A DNA stretch of 64,000 nucleotides, from NCBI GenBank assembly GCA_024434115.1, contig QMIT01000010.1, positions 1 through 64,000 of the forward strand. The letters are read 5' to 3'. The position numbers and the translations under genes are program-made. Source of the DNA: Chloroflexota bacterium (GTDB taxonomy: Bacteria > Chloroflexota > Anaerolineae > Aggregatilineales > J027). The notes under the pieces are model-generated. The model saw only the letters and a list, made by a program, of their open reading frames with translations, had not been told where the DNA came from and searched no databases. Every line of letters starts with the position of its first letter. Positions within the stretch are counted from its first letter, which is position 1. Of this stretch, positions 53,008 through 61,318 are shown piece after piece.

Positions 53008-53092
53008 ACCACTAGCATTAAGCATGATATGAAGGTTGCCGTTTCTGCCAATCCTCGGTAGAGATGGCAACCGGGTCAAAGGAATTATTGAT

Positions 53093-54412
53093 ATGGGTAA
53101 GCCACAAGGTGGCATGGGTAAAAAAGATGTCATCCGCGTCATTCTGGTAGACGACATTCCAGAAGCCCGTGAAGGTTTGCGTAAACTGTTGGCCTTTGAG
53201 TCCGATATTGAGGTCGTTGGTTCTGGGAGCACCGGGCGCGAAGGGCTGGATTTGGCGATTCGCACCCAACCAGACATTATCTTGATGGACATCAATATGC
53301 CGGATATGGACGGCATCAACGCTACTGAGCAGATCAGCAAAGCCGTTCCAACAGCCGCTGTCGTGATGATGTCGGTTCATAAAGATTCGGCCTATCTGCG
53401 GCGGGCGATGCTGGCAGGGGCACGTGATTTTCTCGAAAAACCTATTTCGGGAGAAGAGCTTTACTCGACGATTCGCAAAGTTTATCAATTAAACGCGAAT
53501 GTTCGGGAGCAGTACCGCCAAGGGGGTGCTGTTGCTTCTGCTGAACGGACTAAGTCTACGGCGGGTGGAAGTTCCGCTGGCAAACGGGCTGGTCATATCG
53601 TGGCCGTCTATAGCCCGCAAGGTGGGGTTGGCAAGACCACCCTTGCGACCAATGTCGCCGCTGGGTTGATGCGTGAAGATACGCGGGTTTTGTTGGTAGA
53701 TTGCGATTTTGAATTTGGGGATTTGGCGGTGTTTTTATACCTCCAGAGCAATCTCAGTGTAATTGATCTGGCAAAAGCCGTTGAAGAACTTGATCCTGAT
53801 CTTATTGAAAATGTGTTGATGACCCATGCCAGTGGTTTGCGGGTATTGCTTGGCCCTGCTCACTTGGATGATGTAGATGAGACGAACATGCTCACACCCG
53901 AAGTGATGGAACGCATCATCCAACAATTGGCTGGTAATTTTGACTTCACAATTTTGGATATGCGGGTGCGCCTAGACCGCTTGGCTGCGAAGTTGTTTGG
54001 GTTGGCTGACCGAATTGTATTGGTCGGAACCCCTACCCTGCCGACTGTAAAAAGCTGCCGCCAAGTGTTAGAAGTCCTAGATGGTGAGTTTGGGCCGGAA
54101 AAGACTATTTTTGTCATGAACCGTGTCACCGACCCCCGTGAAAAAGCTGGACTCCCACTCGAAGATATTGAAAAGAGTCTGAAGCGTCAGATTGAAGCGC
54201 GTATCCCACTAGACGAAAAAACTATGATTGCAGCCGTTAATCAAGGTGTGCCTGTGGTTGCCAAAGGACGTGGTAAATCGCCCGCCAAAGAAATTGTTGA
54301 GCTTGCCGAACTGGTACGGCGCTCGGTTTTAGGCGAGGATGAATCAACCTCGATGCAGGCCACTGCCACTGGTAAACAAGAACGTTCCCGTTTTGGACGG
54401 CGTTCGGGCTGA
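53093..54412 (+). CDS. cpaE: TadZ/CpaE-type receiver-ParA ATPase
   Basis: 439 residues from ATG 53093, with AAAGGA upstream; an upstream TTG at 53036 is less likely. The receiver domain keeps all phosphorylation residues: D20/D21, D66 (ILMDINMP), S94 and K116. A flexible linker leads to a MinD/ParA ATPase with a deviant P-loop (PQGGVGKT, 175-182) and a switch region (VLLVDCDFEFGDLAVFL). TadZ marks the pole or site where pili are built. The intact receiver suggests phosphorylation control, whereas many CpaE proteins carry a degenerate one. Confidence 0.9.
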   Translation: MGKPQGGMGKKDVIRVILVDDIPEAREGLRKLLAFESDIEVVGSGSTGREGLDLAIRTQPDIILMDINMPDMDGINATEQISKAVPTAAVVMMSVHKDSAYLRRAMLAGARDFLEKPISGEELYSTIRKVYQLNANVREQYRQGGAVASAERTKSTAGGSSAGKRAGHIVAVYSPQGGVGKTTLATNVAAGLMREDTRVLLVDCDFEFGDLAVFLYLQSNLSVIDLAKAVEELDPDLIENVLMTHASGLRVLLGPAHLDDVDETNMLTPEVMERIIQQLAGNFDFTILDMRVRLDRLAAKLFGLADRIVLVGTPTLPTVKSCRQVLEVLDGEFGPEKTIFVMNRVTDPREKAGLPLEDIEKSLKRQIEARIPLDEKTMIAAVNQGVPVVAKGRGKSPAKEIVELAELVRRSVLGEDESTSMQATATGKQERSRFGRRSG

Positions 54413-54475
54413 TAAGATGACAAGTTGAATAGGTTGCCCGTTTCAAAAGTTTGAGTTGGATGAGGAGTATTTTCT

Positions 54476-55882
54476 ATGTCGTTACTACGCAAAATCGAAA
54501 AAGGCGGCGGTACTCCCGGTGCCCCCGGCGGCCCCGGCGATGGTGGCCCCAATGATACTTCACGTTTGGACGAGATGCGCGTGCGTCGCCAACCCGTCCC
54601 CCAACAGGCCCAAGGCGCATCCAGCTATAAAGACCTGAAATCGCGTGTCCAAAAGAAGCTGTTGAGCGAAATTGACCCCTCGATGGACCCTCACTCACCT
54701 GAGGTGCGTACCACCATTGAAGAGCTTTTTACGACTATCTTGGCTGAAGAGGGCATCGTCCTAAGCCGCGCCGACAAACAAAAGCTGTTTGATGCCATCC
54801 TTGCCGAAATTTTGGGCTATGGGCCGATTGAACCTCTCTTGGCGGACGAATCCATCACTGAAATTATGGTGAATGGCCCCAAGAATATCTATATCGAGCG
54901 TAAAGGGATGGTTGCGCGAGTCAACGTTACATTTGAAAGTGACGAACATGTAAAGCGCGTGATTGACCGTATCGTGTCACCACTGGGTCGTCGTGTAGAC
55001 GAATCGCACCCCTATGAAGACGCCCGTTTGAAGGACGGCTCGCGTGTGAATGTGATTATCCCCCCATTGGCGCTGAATGGCCCTACGATTACCATTCGTA
55101 AATTCTCCAAGTCCCCCCTACAAGTGGAAGACTTGGTTCGTTTTGGTTCTATGACTCCCGAAATCGCCGAATTCCTGCGTGCGTGCGTAATTGCAGCTTT
55201 GAATGTAGTGGTGTCAGGCGGCACGGGTTCTGGTAAAACAACTTTGCTGAATGTGCTCTCCGGCTTCATTCCTAACGATGAGCGTATCATTACCGTCGAA
55301 AACGCGGCTGAATTGCAGCTTCGTCAGGAACACGTTGTAACATTGGAATCTCGCCCTGCCAATATTGAAGGGAAAGGCGCGGTCACGATTCAAGACTTGG
55401 TCGTCAATACCCTCCGTATGCGTCCTGACCGCATCATCGTTGGGGAGTGCCGTTCGGGTGAGGCGCTAGACATGCTTCAGGCCATGAATACGGGTCATGA
55501 AGGTTCTATGACGACTGCCCACGCCAACAGCCCGCGTGACTGTCTGTCCCGTTTGGAAGTGATGTGTTTGATGTCGGGTATGGATTTGCCAGTACGGGCT
55601 ATTCGTGAACAGGTATCTTCCGCTATTGACCTGATTATTCAACAAAGCCGTATGCGTGACGGTACTCGTAAGATCACCAATATCACCGAAGTGCAAGGCA
55701 TGGAAGGTGACATCATCACCATGTCCGACATCTTCGTGTTTGAGCAGACCGGTATTGAAGCAGGTAAAGTCATCGGACGTATTCGACCTACGGGTATCCG
55801 GCCCAAGTTCATTGACCGTATCGAGGCTGCGGGTATCCACCTGCCGCCATCGGTCTTTGGTATCGGTTCCTCCCGTTACTAG
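54476..55882 (+). CDS. cpaF: Tad secretion ATPase TadA/CpaF
   Basis: 468 residues, hexameric secretion ATPase that drives Flp pilus assembly. N-terminal all-helical domain, then Walker A GGTGSGKTTLLNVL, the Asp/Glu boxes (ITVENAAELQL), Walker B (RIIVGECRSGEALDMLQAM) and the His box (TTAHANSPRDCLSRLE). The first 45 residues are Gly/Pro/Gln-rich and likely flexible. It lies 63 bases after cpaE and 74 before tadB. Confidence 0.95.
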   Translation: MSLLRKIEKGGGTPGAPGGPGDGGPNDTSRLDEMRVRRQPVPQQAQGASSYKDLKSRVQKKLLSEIDPSMDPHSPEVRTTIEELFTTILAEEGIVLSRADKQKLFDAILAEILGYGPIEPLLADESITEIMVNGPKNIYIERKGMVARVNVTFESDEHVKRVIDRIVSPLGRRVDESHPYEDARLKDGSRVNVIIPPLALNGPTITIRKFSKSPLQVEDLVRFGSMTPEIAEFLRACVIAALNVVVSGGTGSGKTTLLNVLSGFIPNDERIITVENAAELQLRQEHVVTLESRPANIEGKGAVTIQDLVVNTLRMRPDRIIVGECRSGEALDMLQAMNTGHEGSMTTAHANSPRDCLSRLEVMCLMSGMDLPVRAIREQVSSAIDLIIQQSRMRDGTRKITNITEVQGMEGDIITMSDIFVFEQTGIEAGKVIGRIRPTGIRPKFIDRIEAAGIHLPPSVFGIGSSRY

Positions 55883-55956
55883 CAATAACTGTAGCCGGGG
55901 TGAGCTAAACATTTAAGCTCATCCCGGTGTGAAAAAGTTTTTGGAGGAGATGGGTA

Positions 55957-56934
55957 ATGGAAATTGTCATTATTGGAGTGTTTGCACTTGTTGCGGTATT
56001 GGTGCTAGGTTTTGGCATTGCCAGCCTGCGACGGGAACGTCAAGTAAAACTTGATGAGCGCTTGGGTCGTTATACGACTGATTATGGTGTCTTGCTGGCC
56101 GATCTTGAAGAAGAAGAAAAACAGGCAAAAGAGCAACGGGCTATTACACAGGCGCTTGATAAGGCCATTGAAGGACGCGAATTTGCCAAAAATTGGAAAG
56201 ATCAATTAGCGCGTGCCGATCTCAAGATTACCCCCGGCGAATATGCGGTTGCACATATTTTTTCGATCATTGGCACGTTTATTATCGGTTTCTTCGTTAT
56301 CTTTGGCGGCAATATCGTACTGGCGGCGGCGGCTGGTGCAGCGGGCTTCTTTTGGCCGCGTCTCTATGTTGGTATGCGCAAAGGCAAACGCCTGCGCCTT
56401 TTTGAGAACCAATTACCTGATACATTAGGGATGTGGGTAAATGGTCTCCGTTCTGGTTACTCGGTGCTACAAGCAATGGAAGCAATCGCCCAAGAATCTC
56501 CTGAACCCACTGCAATGGAATTCCGCCGGGTCGTTCAAGAAATGCAATTAGGAGTGGGCCGTGCCGAGGCGTTTGACCACTTGCTTACCCGTATGCTCAG
56601 TGATGACCTTGACCTTGTGATTACAGCCGTCAATATTCAACAAGAAGTCGGCGGTAATTTAGCTGAGATTTTGGATATCATCAGCCATACGATCCGCGAA
56701 CGCATCAAACTAAAAGGTGAGATACGTGTATTGACAGCACAGGGGCGTTTGACGGGTTATGTCCTTGGCGGCTTGCCTGTGGTACTGTCGCTGTTCCTGT
56801 ATATGGTCAACGAAGAATATATGGGCCGACTGGTCAAAAATCGTATGTGTGGTTGGCCGATGCTATGTTGCGGTATTGGGCTAATCTCACTGGGTACTGC
56901 TGCCATTCAGAAAATTGTTGACATTGAGATTTAG
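55957..56934 (+). CDS. tadB: Tad platform protein TadB
   Basis: 325 residues of GspF/TadB type: one N-terminal membrane helix, a cytoplasmic region, two central helices (HIFSIIGTFIIGFFVIFGG onwards), the T2SSF domain (NQLPDTLGMWVNGLRSGYSVLQAMEAIA) and a C-terminal helix pair. It forms the inner-membrane platform with TadC, on which the ATPase acts. GGAGGAGA precedes the ATG. Confidence 0.93.
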   Translation: MEIVIIGVFALVAVLVLGFGIASLRRERQVKLDERLGRYTTDYGVLLADLEEEEKQAKEQRAITQALDKAIEGREFAKNWKDQLARADLKITPGEYAVAHIFSIIGTFIIGFFVIFGGNIVLAAAAGAAGFFWPRLYVGMRKGKRLRLFENQLPDTLGMWVNGLRSGYSVLQAMEAIAQESPEPTAMEFRRVVQEMQLGVGRAEAFDHLLTRMLSDDLDLVITAVNIQQEVGGNLAEILDIISHTIRERIKLKGEIRVLTAQGRLTGYVLGGLPVVLSLFLYMVNEEYMGRLVKNRMCGWPMLCCGIGLISLGTAAIQKIVDIEI

Positions 56935-56972
56935 GTTATCGTCTCATCTATGTAGGTAAGGAAAACGCTGAG

Positions 56973-57905
56973 ATGATTGGGATAATTGTATTGCTGCTAT
57001 TAGGGGCGGGCCTGTTGGCGGGTCTCTATATTGCCGGACGCAATCAAGAGGAAGGTGATCCTTTGATGCGTCGTCTGCAAGAATATGGGGATCGTGAACT
57101 TCCGGCTTCGCTTGAAGAATTGGAAATGTCCCTCAGCCGTAAAGAACGTATCGTGATTCCGGCCTTTAATGCACTTGCCAAAATTTTAGGCAACTTTGCA
57201 CCGGAGCAACAGATCGAACTGATTCAGCAGAAACTGGATCGGGCAGGCAAAACCGAAACTGACCCATCGGTGTTTTTCGCCCAACGGATTTTCCTCACGA
57301 TCATCTTGGGCGTGGCGGGTTTCGGCCTGTTTTTCATGTTGACCGATTGGCCCATTATTCGGGCAATCATTGGCACGGTGGTGTTTACGCTATTGGGCTA
57401 TTTCTTGCCGATGCTGCAACTGTCTAGCCAGATCAAGAAACGCCAAGATGGGATTGTCAAATCCCTACCCGACGCACTTGACCTGATGACCATCTGCGTG
57501 GAAGCAGGTCTCAGCTTTGACATGGCGATGGGCAAGGTATACGAAAAGTGGGACAGCGACCTTGCACAGGCGTTTGGGCGGGTGCTGCAAGAAATCCAAT
57601 TGGGTAAGCTCCGCCGTGAAGCCCTCCGCGATATGTCGGAACGCTTGGATGTACCCGATCTAACGACTTTTTGCGCCGCGATTATTCAAGCCGACCAGTT
57701 GGGTGTGAGTATCGGGAAGATTTTACGTGTGCAGGCTGACCAAATGCGTGTGAAGCGTCGCCAGCGTGCCCAAGAAAAAGCGCAGCAGGCACCCGTTAAA
57801 ATGGTTATTCCGCTGGTATTCCTCATCTTCCCTAGTATTTGGATCGTGTTGATGGGGCCATCCCTTATTTTCTTGGTCGAACAAGGAATGCTTGGCGGAT
57901 TGTAA
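56973..57905 (+). CDS. tadC: Tad platform protein TadC
   Basis: 310 residues with the same layout as TadB: N-terminal helix, central helices near 100-140, and the T2SSF segment KSLPDALDLMTICVEAGLSFDMAMGKV. The C-terminal ends in a membrane helix (VFLIFPSIWIVLMGPSLIFLVEQ). Last gene of the Tad block; a terminator hairpin follows within 45 bases. Pilin, prepilin peptidase and TadE/F-type genes are not in the window. Confidence 0.93.
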   Translation: MIGIIVLLLLGAGLLAGLYIAGRNQEEGDPLMRRLQEYGDRELPASLEELEMSLSRKERIVIPAFNALAKILGNFAPEQQIELIQQKLDRAGKTETDPSVFFAQRIFLTIILGVAGFGLFFMLTDWPIIRAIIGTVVFTLLGYFLPMLQLSSQIKKRQDGIVKSLPDALDLMTICVEAGLSFDMAMGKVYEKWDSDLAQAFGRVLQEIQLGKLRREALRDMSERLDVPDLTTFCAAIIQADQLGVSIGKILRVQADQMRVKRRQRAQEKAQQAPVKMVIPLVFLIFPSIWIVLMGPSLIFLVEQGMLGGL

Positions 57906-57908
57906 CTT

Positions 57909-58679
57909 ATGGCAGAATCCGACCTACAACTAGATAAAACGCTCACAGACTCGCCTCATGGGGCGAGTTTTGCCTTTTATTCAGGGGGTGTCAAACACCT
58001 GCTGCGTACTCTCTGGACAAATGCCTTAGACATCATTTACCCCTCCGTCTGTGTTGGCTGCGAGCGAGTCGGCGAGTTGTTGTGTGAGCATTGTATCGAG
58101 GCCATTGAAGAACCACCGCCACCCCCTCCCCTGCCTAGTAATTTGGCTGATTTCGTCGCGGTAGGGGCACACACCACCGCGCTACGAGATGCGCTCCATG
58201 CACTCAAATATGAAGGCGAACGGCGTATGGGAGATGTGTTGGGACGCCTGTTGGCCGAAAAAGTAGTGGAAAAAGAATGGAAAATTGACATCATAATTCC
58301 AGTCCCATTGCACTCGCAACGATTCGCCGAACGGGGGTATAATCAGGCTAATGAGATCGCAAAAACACTAGCGATTGAAATCGGTGGCAAGTTGGCTTCC
58401 GATGCCCTTGATAAAGTGCGTGCAACAACATCACAGGTTGAGCTTTCCGCGGTGGAACGCCAGCACAACGTAGAAGGGGCTTTTAAAGTGGCTGAATCCT
58501 ATCAGCAACACCTCCAAGATCAAACAATTCTCCTTGTGGATGATGTCTGTACAACTGGCTCAACTTTGATGGAATGCGCAGCAGCATTGCGGGATGCTGG
58601 TGCGGCGACGGTTTATGCTGCCACTGTTACTCGAGCCGGGTCTACTTCAGCAGATTCACTCTCAGGAAAAATTTCCTGA
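57909..58679 (+). CDS. comF: ComF-family phosphoribosyltransferase-like protein
   Basis: 256 residues from ATG 57909. An N-terminal zinc ribbon (CVGCERVGELLCEHC) precedes a phosphoribosyltransferase domain with the PRPP loop ILLVDDVCTTGSTL. ComF proteins take part in DNA uptake during competence. The real start may be CTG at 57999: it lies eight bases after AGGGGGTG, and the following residues (LLRTLWTNALDIIYPSVCVGC) are where family members begin. The ATG version would contain the Tad terminator. The shorter form has 226 residues. Confidence 0.85.
   Translation: MAESDLQLDKTLTDSPHGASFAFYSGGVKHLLRTLWTNALDIIYPSVCVGCERVGELLCEHCIEAIEEPPPPPPLPSNLADFVAVGAHTTALRDALHALKYEGERRMGDVLGRLLAEKVVEKEWKIDIIIPVPLHSQRFAERGYNQANEIAKTLAIEIGGKLASDALDKVRATTSQVELSAVERQHNVEGAFKVAESYQQHLQDQTILLVDDVCTTGSTLMECAAALRDAGAATVYAATVTRAGSTSADSLSGKIS
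57949..57978 (+). terminator. Rho-independent terminator of the Tad operon
   Basis: ACTCGCC (57949-57955) and GGCGAGT (57962-57968) form a strong stem, extended by one G-U and one A-U pair, followed by TTTTGCCTTTT. It lies 43 bases after the tadC stop but inside the frame of the annotated comF ATG. This raises doubt about that start codon. Confidence 0.7.
58662..58679. repeat. Palindrome at the comF stop codon
   Basis: TCAGGAAA and TTTCCTGA are exact complements separated by two bases. The palindrome ends at the comF stop codon, upstream of the hpf gene. It could weakly terminate or protect the transcript. Confidence 0.3.
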
Positions 58680-58726
58680 AGGTTTCCTTATTCTTCGCAT
58701 CTTTACCCATGTTGCAAAGGAGTCGC

Positions 58727-59302
58727 ATGATGGAGATTAAAGTTCATACCAGAGGTCTAAATTATGGCCCGAAATTGGAGGAACACGTCAATAAGAAATT
58801 AGATCGTCTGGGGCGCTATCTGCCGAATATCATGACTGCCGATTTGGAGCTTTCAAGTGAGGGACGCAGTAATCAACCCGTTGCCCAACTAACCATTCGG
58901 AATAAGCGGGGTATGATTTTCCGTGCGGAGGATAAAAAACAACAAGACATGTTTTCTGCCGTAGATGCGGTGGTAGATAAGATGTCACGCCAAATTCGCC
59001 AATATAAGACCAAACAGCGCCGTAAGGGTAAGGAACGTTGGAGCGAAGCGGTTGACCCAGAATTGATTGAAATTTCGTTTGATGAAGCTGAACCGGAAAC
59101 CGCCGAAGAGGTGGCTGAAACCAAGATCATCCGTCGTAAAGATGTTGTTTTGACCCCCATGAACGAGGATGAGGCCGTTGAACAACTGGAGTTGTTGGGT
59201 CATGACTTTTTCGTTTTTCTCAATGGGGATACGGGGCATGTAGGAGTCGTTTATAAACGCCAAGATGGGAACTTTGGGGTGTTGAATACCCAGACTTCCT
59301 AA
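58727..59302 (+). CDS. hpf: Long-form ribosome hibernation promoting factor
   Basis: 191 residues from ATG 58727, with AAAGGAG upstream; a second ATG follows directly. N-terminal HPF/RaiA domain (EIKVHTRGLNYGPKLEEHVN...) with the basic RQIRQYKTKQRRKGK segment, an acidic linker and the C-terminal dimerisation domain (HDFFVFLNGDTGHVGVVYKRQDGNFGVL). Long HPF dimerises stationary-phase ribosomes into inactive 100S particles. Confidence 0.93.
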   Translation: MMEIKVHTRGLNYGPKLEEHVNKKLDRLGRYLPNIMTADLELSSEGRSNQPVAQLTIRNKRGMIFRAEDKKQQDMFSAVDAVVDKMSRQIRQYKTKQRRKGKERWSEAVDPELIEISFDEAEPETAEEVAETKIIRRKDVVLTPMNEDEAVEQLELLGHDFFVFLNGDTGHVGVVYKRQDGNFGVLNTQTS

Positions 59303-59395
59303 CCTTTCAATTTTGATCCTTGCTGCAACAAGTTGACAGGTGGGGTGGGGTGTGATACTCTGCCCCGCATTTGCTTTCTACCAGACAGATTACCG

Positions 59396-60127
59396 ATGCT
59401 CAAACTCGATCACAAAAAATATAAACGCCCCCTCATCATTACCTCTCATCCCGACGATTTAGAGGGTTTTGTAGGGGGTTTAAGCTATCTACTGGGTCAT
59501 AATGTGGTATCAGTGGTTTTTGCAGGGGGTGATCTAGGTGTCTGGGATAGCACCTATGAGCATTTGCCCCTCGAAGAATACATCGAAATTCGCAAAACCG
59601 AATCCAATGCAGGCGGTAAGGTTTTGGGTTTAAGTGAAATACTCTACATGGGCTATCATGACCGTGATATTCCGGTCAATGAGACGACCATTCAGCAAGT
59701 CCTTGACCAACTTGAGCGGTATCAACCGGATGTGGTGGTTTCCTTCGAGTATTTCCGTTTTTCCACACCCTACCCACACCCTGACCATATGGCGGTGGCC
59801 CAAATTGTGCGGAATGCGGTAGCGCGTTATGGCCTTGACCACACCCTCGATTATTATGTCTGCTCGACTTTGTTTCCGAACCGATTTGTGGATGTTTCAG
59901 CGGTACGCCGTATCAAATTGGACGCGCTGGCTTGCCACAAAACCCAAAATGGACTCAATGCCATTATCTTTCCATTTTTCGAACGGTTGCTATCAAAACT
60001 GTGGGGAATTTATATTGGAGCAGATTACGCCGAGGCCTATCGAAAAATCTATATCCCCAAACTGCAAAAGCGATTGGGGATTGAGACAAAGGTCGAAATA
60101 ACCTTTGGTGAATCCGAGGGTGTCTGA
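59396..60127 (+). CDS. PIG-L/LmbE-family deacetylase
   Basis: 243 residues from ATG 59396. Zinc motif SHPDDLEG near the N-terminus and the partner PHPDHMAVAQ around residue 121. The fold removes acetyl groups from N-acetylglucosamine-type substrates, such as sugar-lipids, mycothiol/bacillithiol precursors or chitin fragments. Which substrate applies is unclear. A longer frame begins at 59333 but lacks family sequence. Confidence 0.88.
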   Translation: MLKLDHKKYKRPLIITSHPDDLEGFVGGLSYLLGHNVVSVVFAGGDLGVWDSTYEHLPLEEYIEIRKTESNAGGKVLGLSEILYMGYHDRDIPVNETTIQQVLDQLERYQPDVVVSFEYFRFSTPYPHPDHMAVAQIVRNAVARYGLDHTLDYYVCSTLFPNRFVDVSAVRRIKLDALACHKTQNGLNAIIFPFFERLLSKLWGIYIGADYAEAYRKIYIPKLQKRLGIETKVEITFGESEGV

Positions 60128-60185
60128 CCAGTCTTTCACTCTCAATTCAACACGGTGGCTGTAGTCCGAGTTTTTATTCAGCGAA

Positions 60186-60680
60186 TTAGACCTTGCGAAT
60201 GTAATGTAAAACTGGGTCACGGCTGAATTTGGTCACCAGATGGATAATCCGCACCGGCTTAAACTTGCGGATAAGGTGAATTTTGAGCGGCTTGGGTAAC
60301 TTTGCCATGCTGGTTTGGCTAAATTGGTACTGCTTTGCCAAATAGCCAATTACCGGGTTTTTGGTAACGACATAGAGATTATAGGCGGCATTGAGAGCGA
60401 ACATCTCGTCAATGACCTGTCGAGCCACGCCTTTTTCGCGGGCCGATTCAATAATATAGAGTGGGCCGATTTCGCGCCAATGGGGATTCACAATTTGCCA
60501 TGCGCCAAAACCCAGAAGGTTGTCACCATCATACAGAAAACGAATCGTCCCATTGTTAACGTGCTGTTCGATTTCCTTGTGGGTGACTTCCCCGATAAAT
60601 TTGGTGTTTTTGATTTCTTCCAATACGGCATCAATATCATTGGCACGCTGTAAGGTGGGCAGCATTTGAGTGCTTTCCAT
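60186..60680 (-). CDS. GNAT-family N-acetyltransferase
   Basis: 164 residues. The acetyl-CoA-binding region is GPLYIIESAREKGVARQVIDEMF, the equivalent of motif A with the Q/RxxGxG/A turn in altered form. The C-terminal strand VVTKNPVIGYLAKQYQF is typical of small-molecule or protein acetyltransferases. It overlaps the upstream HdeD-like gene by one base (TAATG), so both are translated together. Acceptor unknown. Confidence 0.78.
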   Translation of the reverse strand: MESTQMLPTLQRANDIDAVLEEIKNTKFIGEVTHKEIEQHVNNGTIRFLYDGDNLLGFGAWQIVNPHWREIGPLYIIESAREKGVARQVIDEMFALNAAYNLYVVTKNPVIGYLAKQYQFSQTSMAKLPKPLKIHLIRKFKPVRIIHLVTKFSRDPVLHYIRKV

Positions 60681-61252
60681 TAGGCAATTACCTCGGCTTC
60701 CTTCAACCGTGAGCTAATCTGTCCGGCAGAGGCCATTTGAATGCACCCTTCTACGATGGCATAAGCGCCAATATACAGTATAAAGGCAATTTCATCCCCA
60801 AGAGGTGTGATGATTAGTCCCAACCCGATCAAGATGCTGCCAATCGCGGAGATTAGGGTAATCCGCTGGCCTTCGATGGGGGTTTCAATTTCGAGGAAAC
60901 TGATAAATTCCAATATCCCTCGGAAAATGATGGCGAAGGCAAACATAAAAGCCATCAATTTGAAGGTTGAATGTCCATTGTAGAGCGCGACTGCTCCCAC
61001 AAGGATTTCGAAGACCCCACGTGACAAAGCGATTTGCCACAGCCGCCACGTCGCGTTGCTAAAAGCCGCTTCAGTGACGACCTTTAATCCATCGAGCATT
61101 AGGCCAATGGACACAATGTAAACTGCCGCTGATGCTGCAAGCAGGGGATTAAACATCGCCGTGACGCCAAACAGCACGGCTAGGAAACCACGTAGGGCGA
61201 TAAACCACCACGTAGTGGTATACGTTTCGCTCAAACTTAGAAAGTACAGCAT
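60680..61252 (-). CDS. HdeD-family (DUF308) membrane protein
   Basis: 190 residues with six membrane segments in the repeated DUF308 pattern (WWFIALRGFLAVLFGVTAMFNP; LGLIITPLGDEIAFILYIGAYAIVEG). HdeD proteins are linked to acid resistance in enteric bacteria, but most members are uncharacterised. Coupled to the GNAT gene. A hairpin terminator of the preceding gene lies 30 bases before its start. Confidence 0.82.
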   Translation of the reverse strand: MLYFLSLSETYTTTWWFIALRGFLAVLFGVTAMFNPLLAASAAVYIVSIGLMLDGLKVVTEAAFSNATWRLWQIALSRGVFEILVGAVALYNGHSTFKLMAFMFAFAIIFRGILEFISFLEIETPIEGQRITLISAIGSILIGLGLIITPLGDEIAFILYIGAYAIVEGCIQMASAGQISSRLKEAEVIA

Positions 61253-61281
61253 AAGTCCCTTGATAAGAATAATAAATGCAC

Positions 61282-61304
61282 CCCTGAAACGGAATATTTC
61301 AGGG
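61282..61304 (-). terminator. Hairpin after the VanW-family gene
   Basis: CCCTGAAA and TTTCAGGG form a perfect eight-base-pair stem with a seven-base loop, 14 bases after the VanW stop. On the minus strand it is followed by GTGCATTTATTATT, a weak T-rich tail. Confidence 0.6.
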
Positions 61305-61318
61305 AATTGTTCCCACGC

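Noticed and set aside
58574..58726. Upstream extension of the HPF frame by 51 residues
   Set aside because: It lies mostly within comF in another frame, and the strong AAAGGAG site is placed for ATG 58727.
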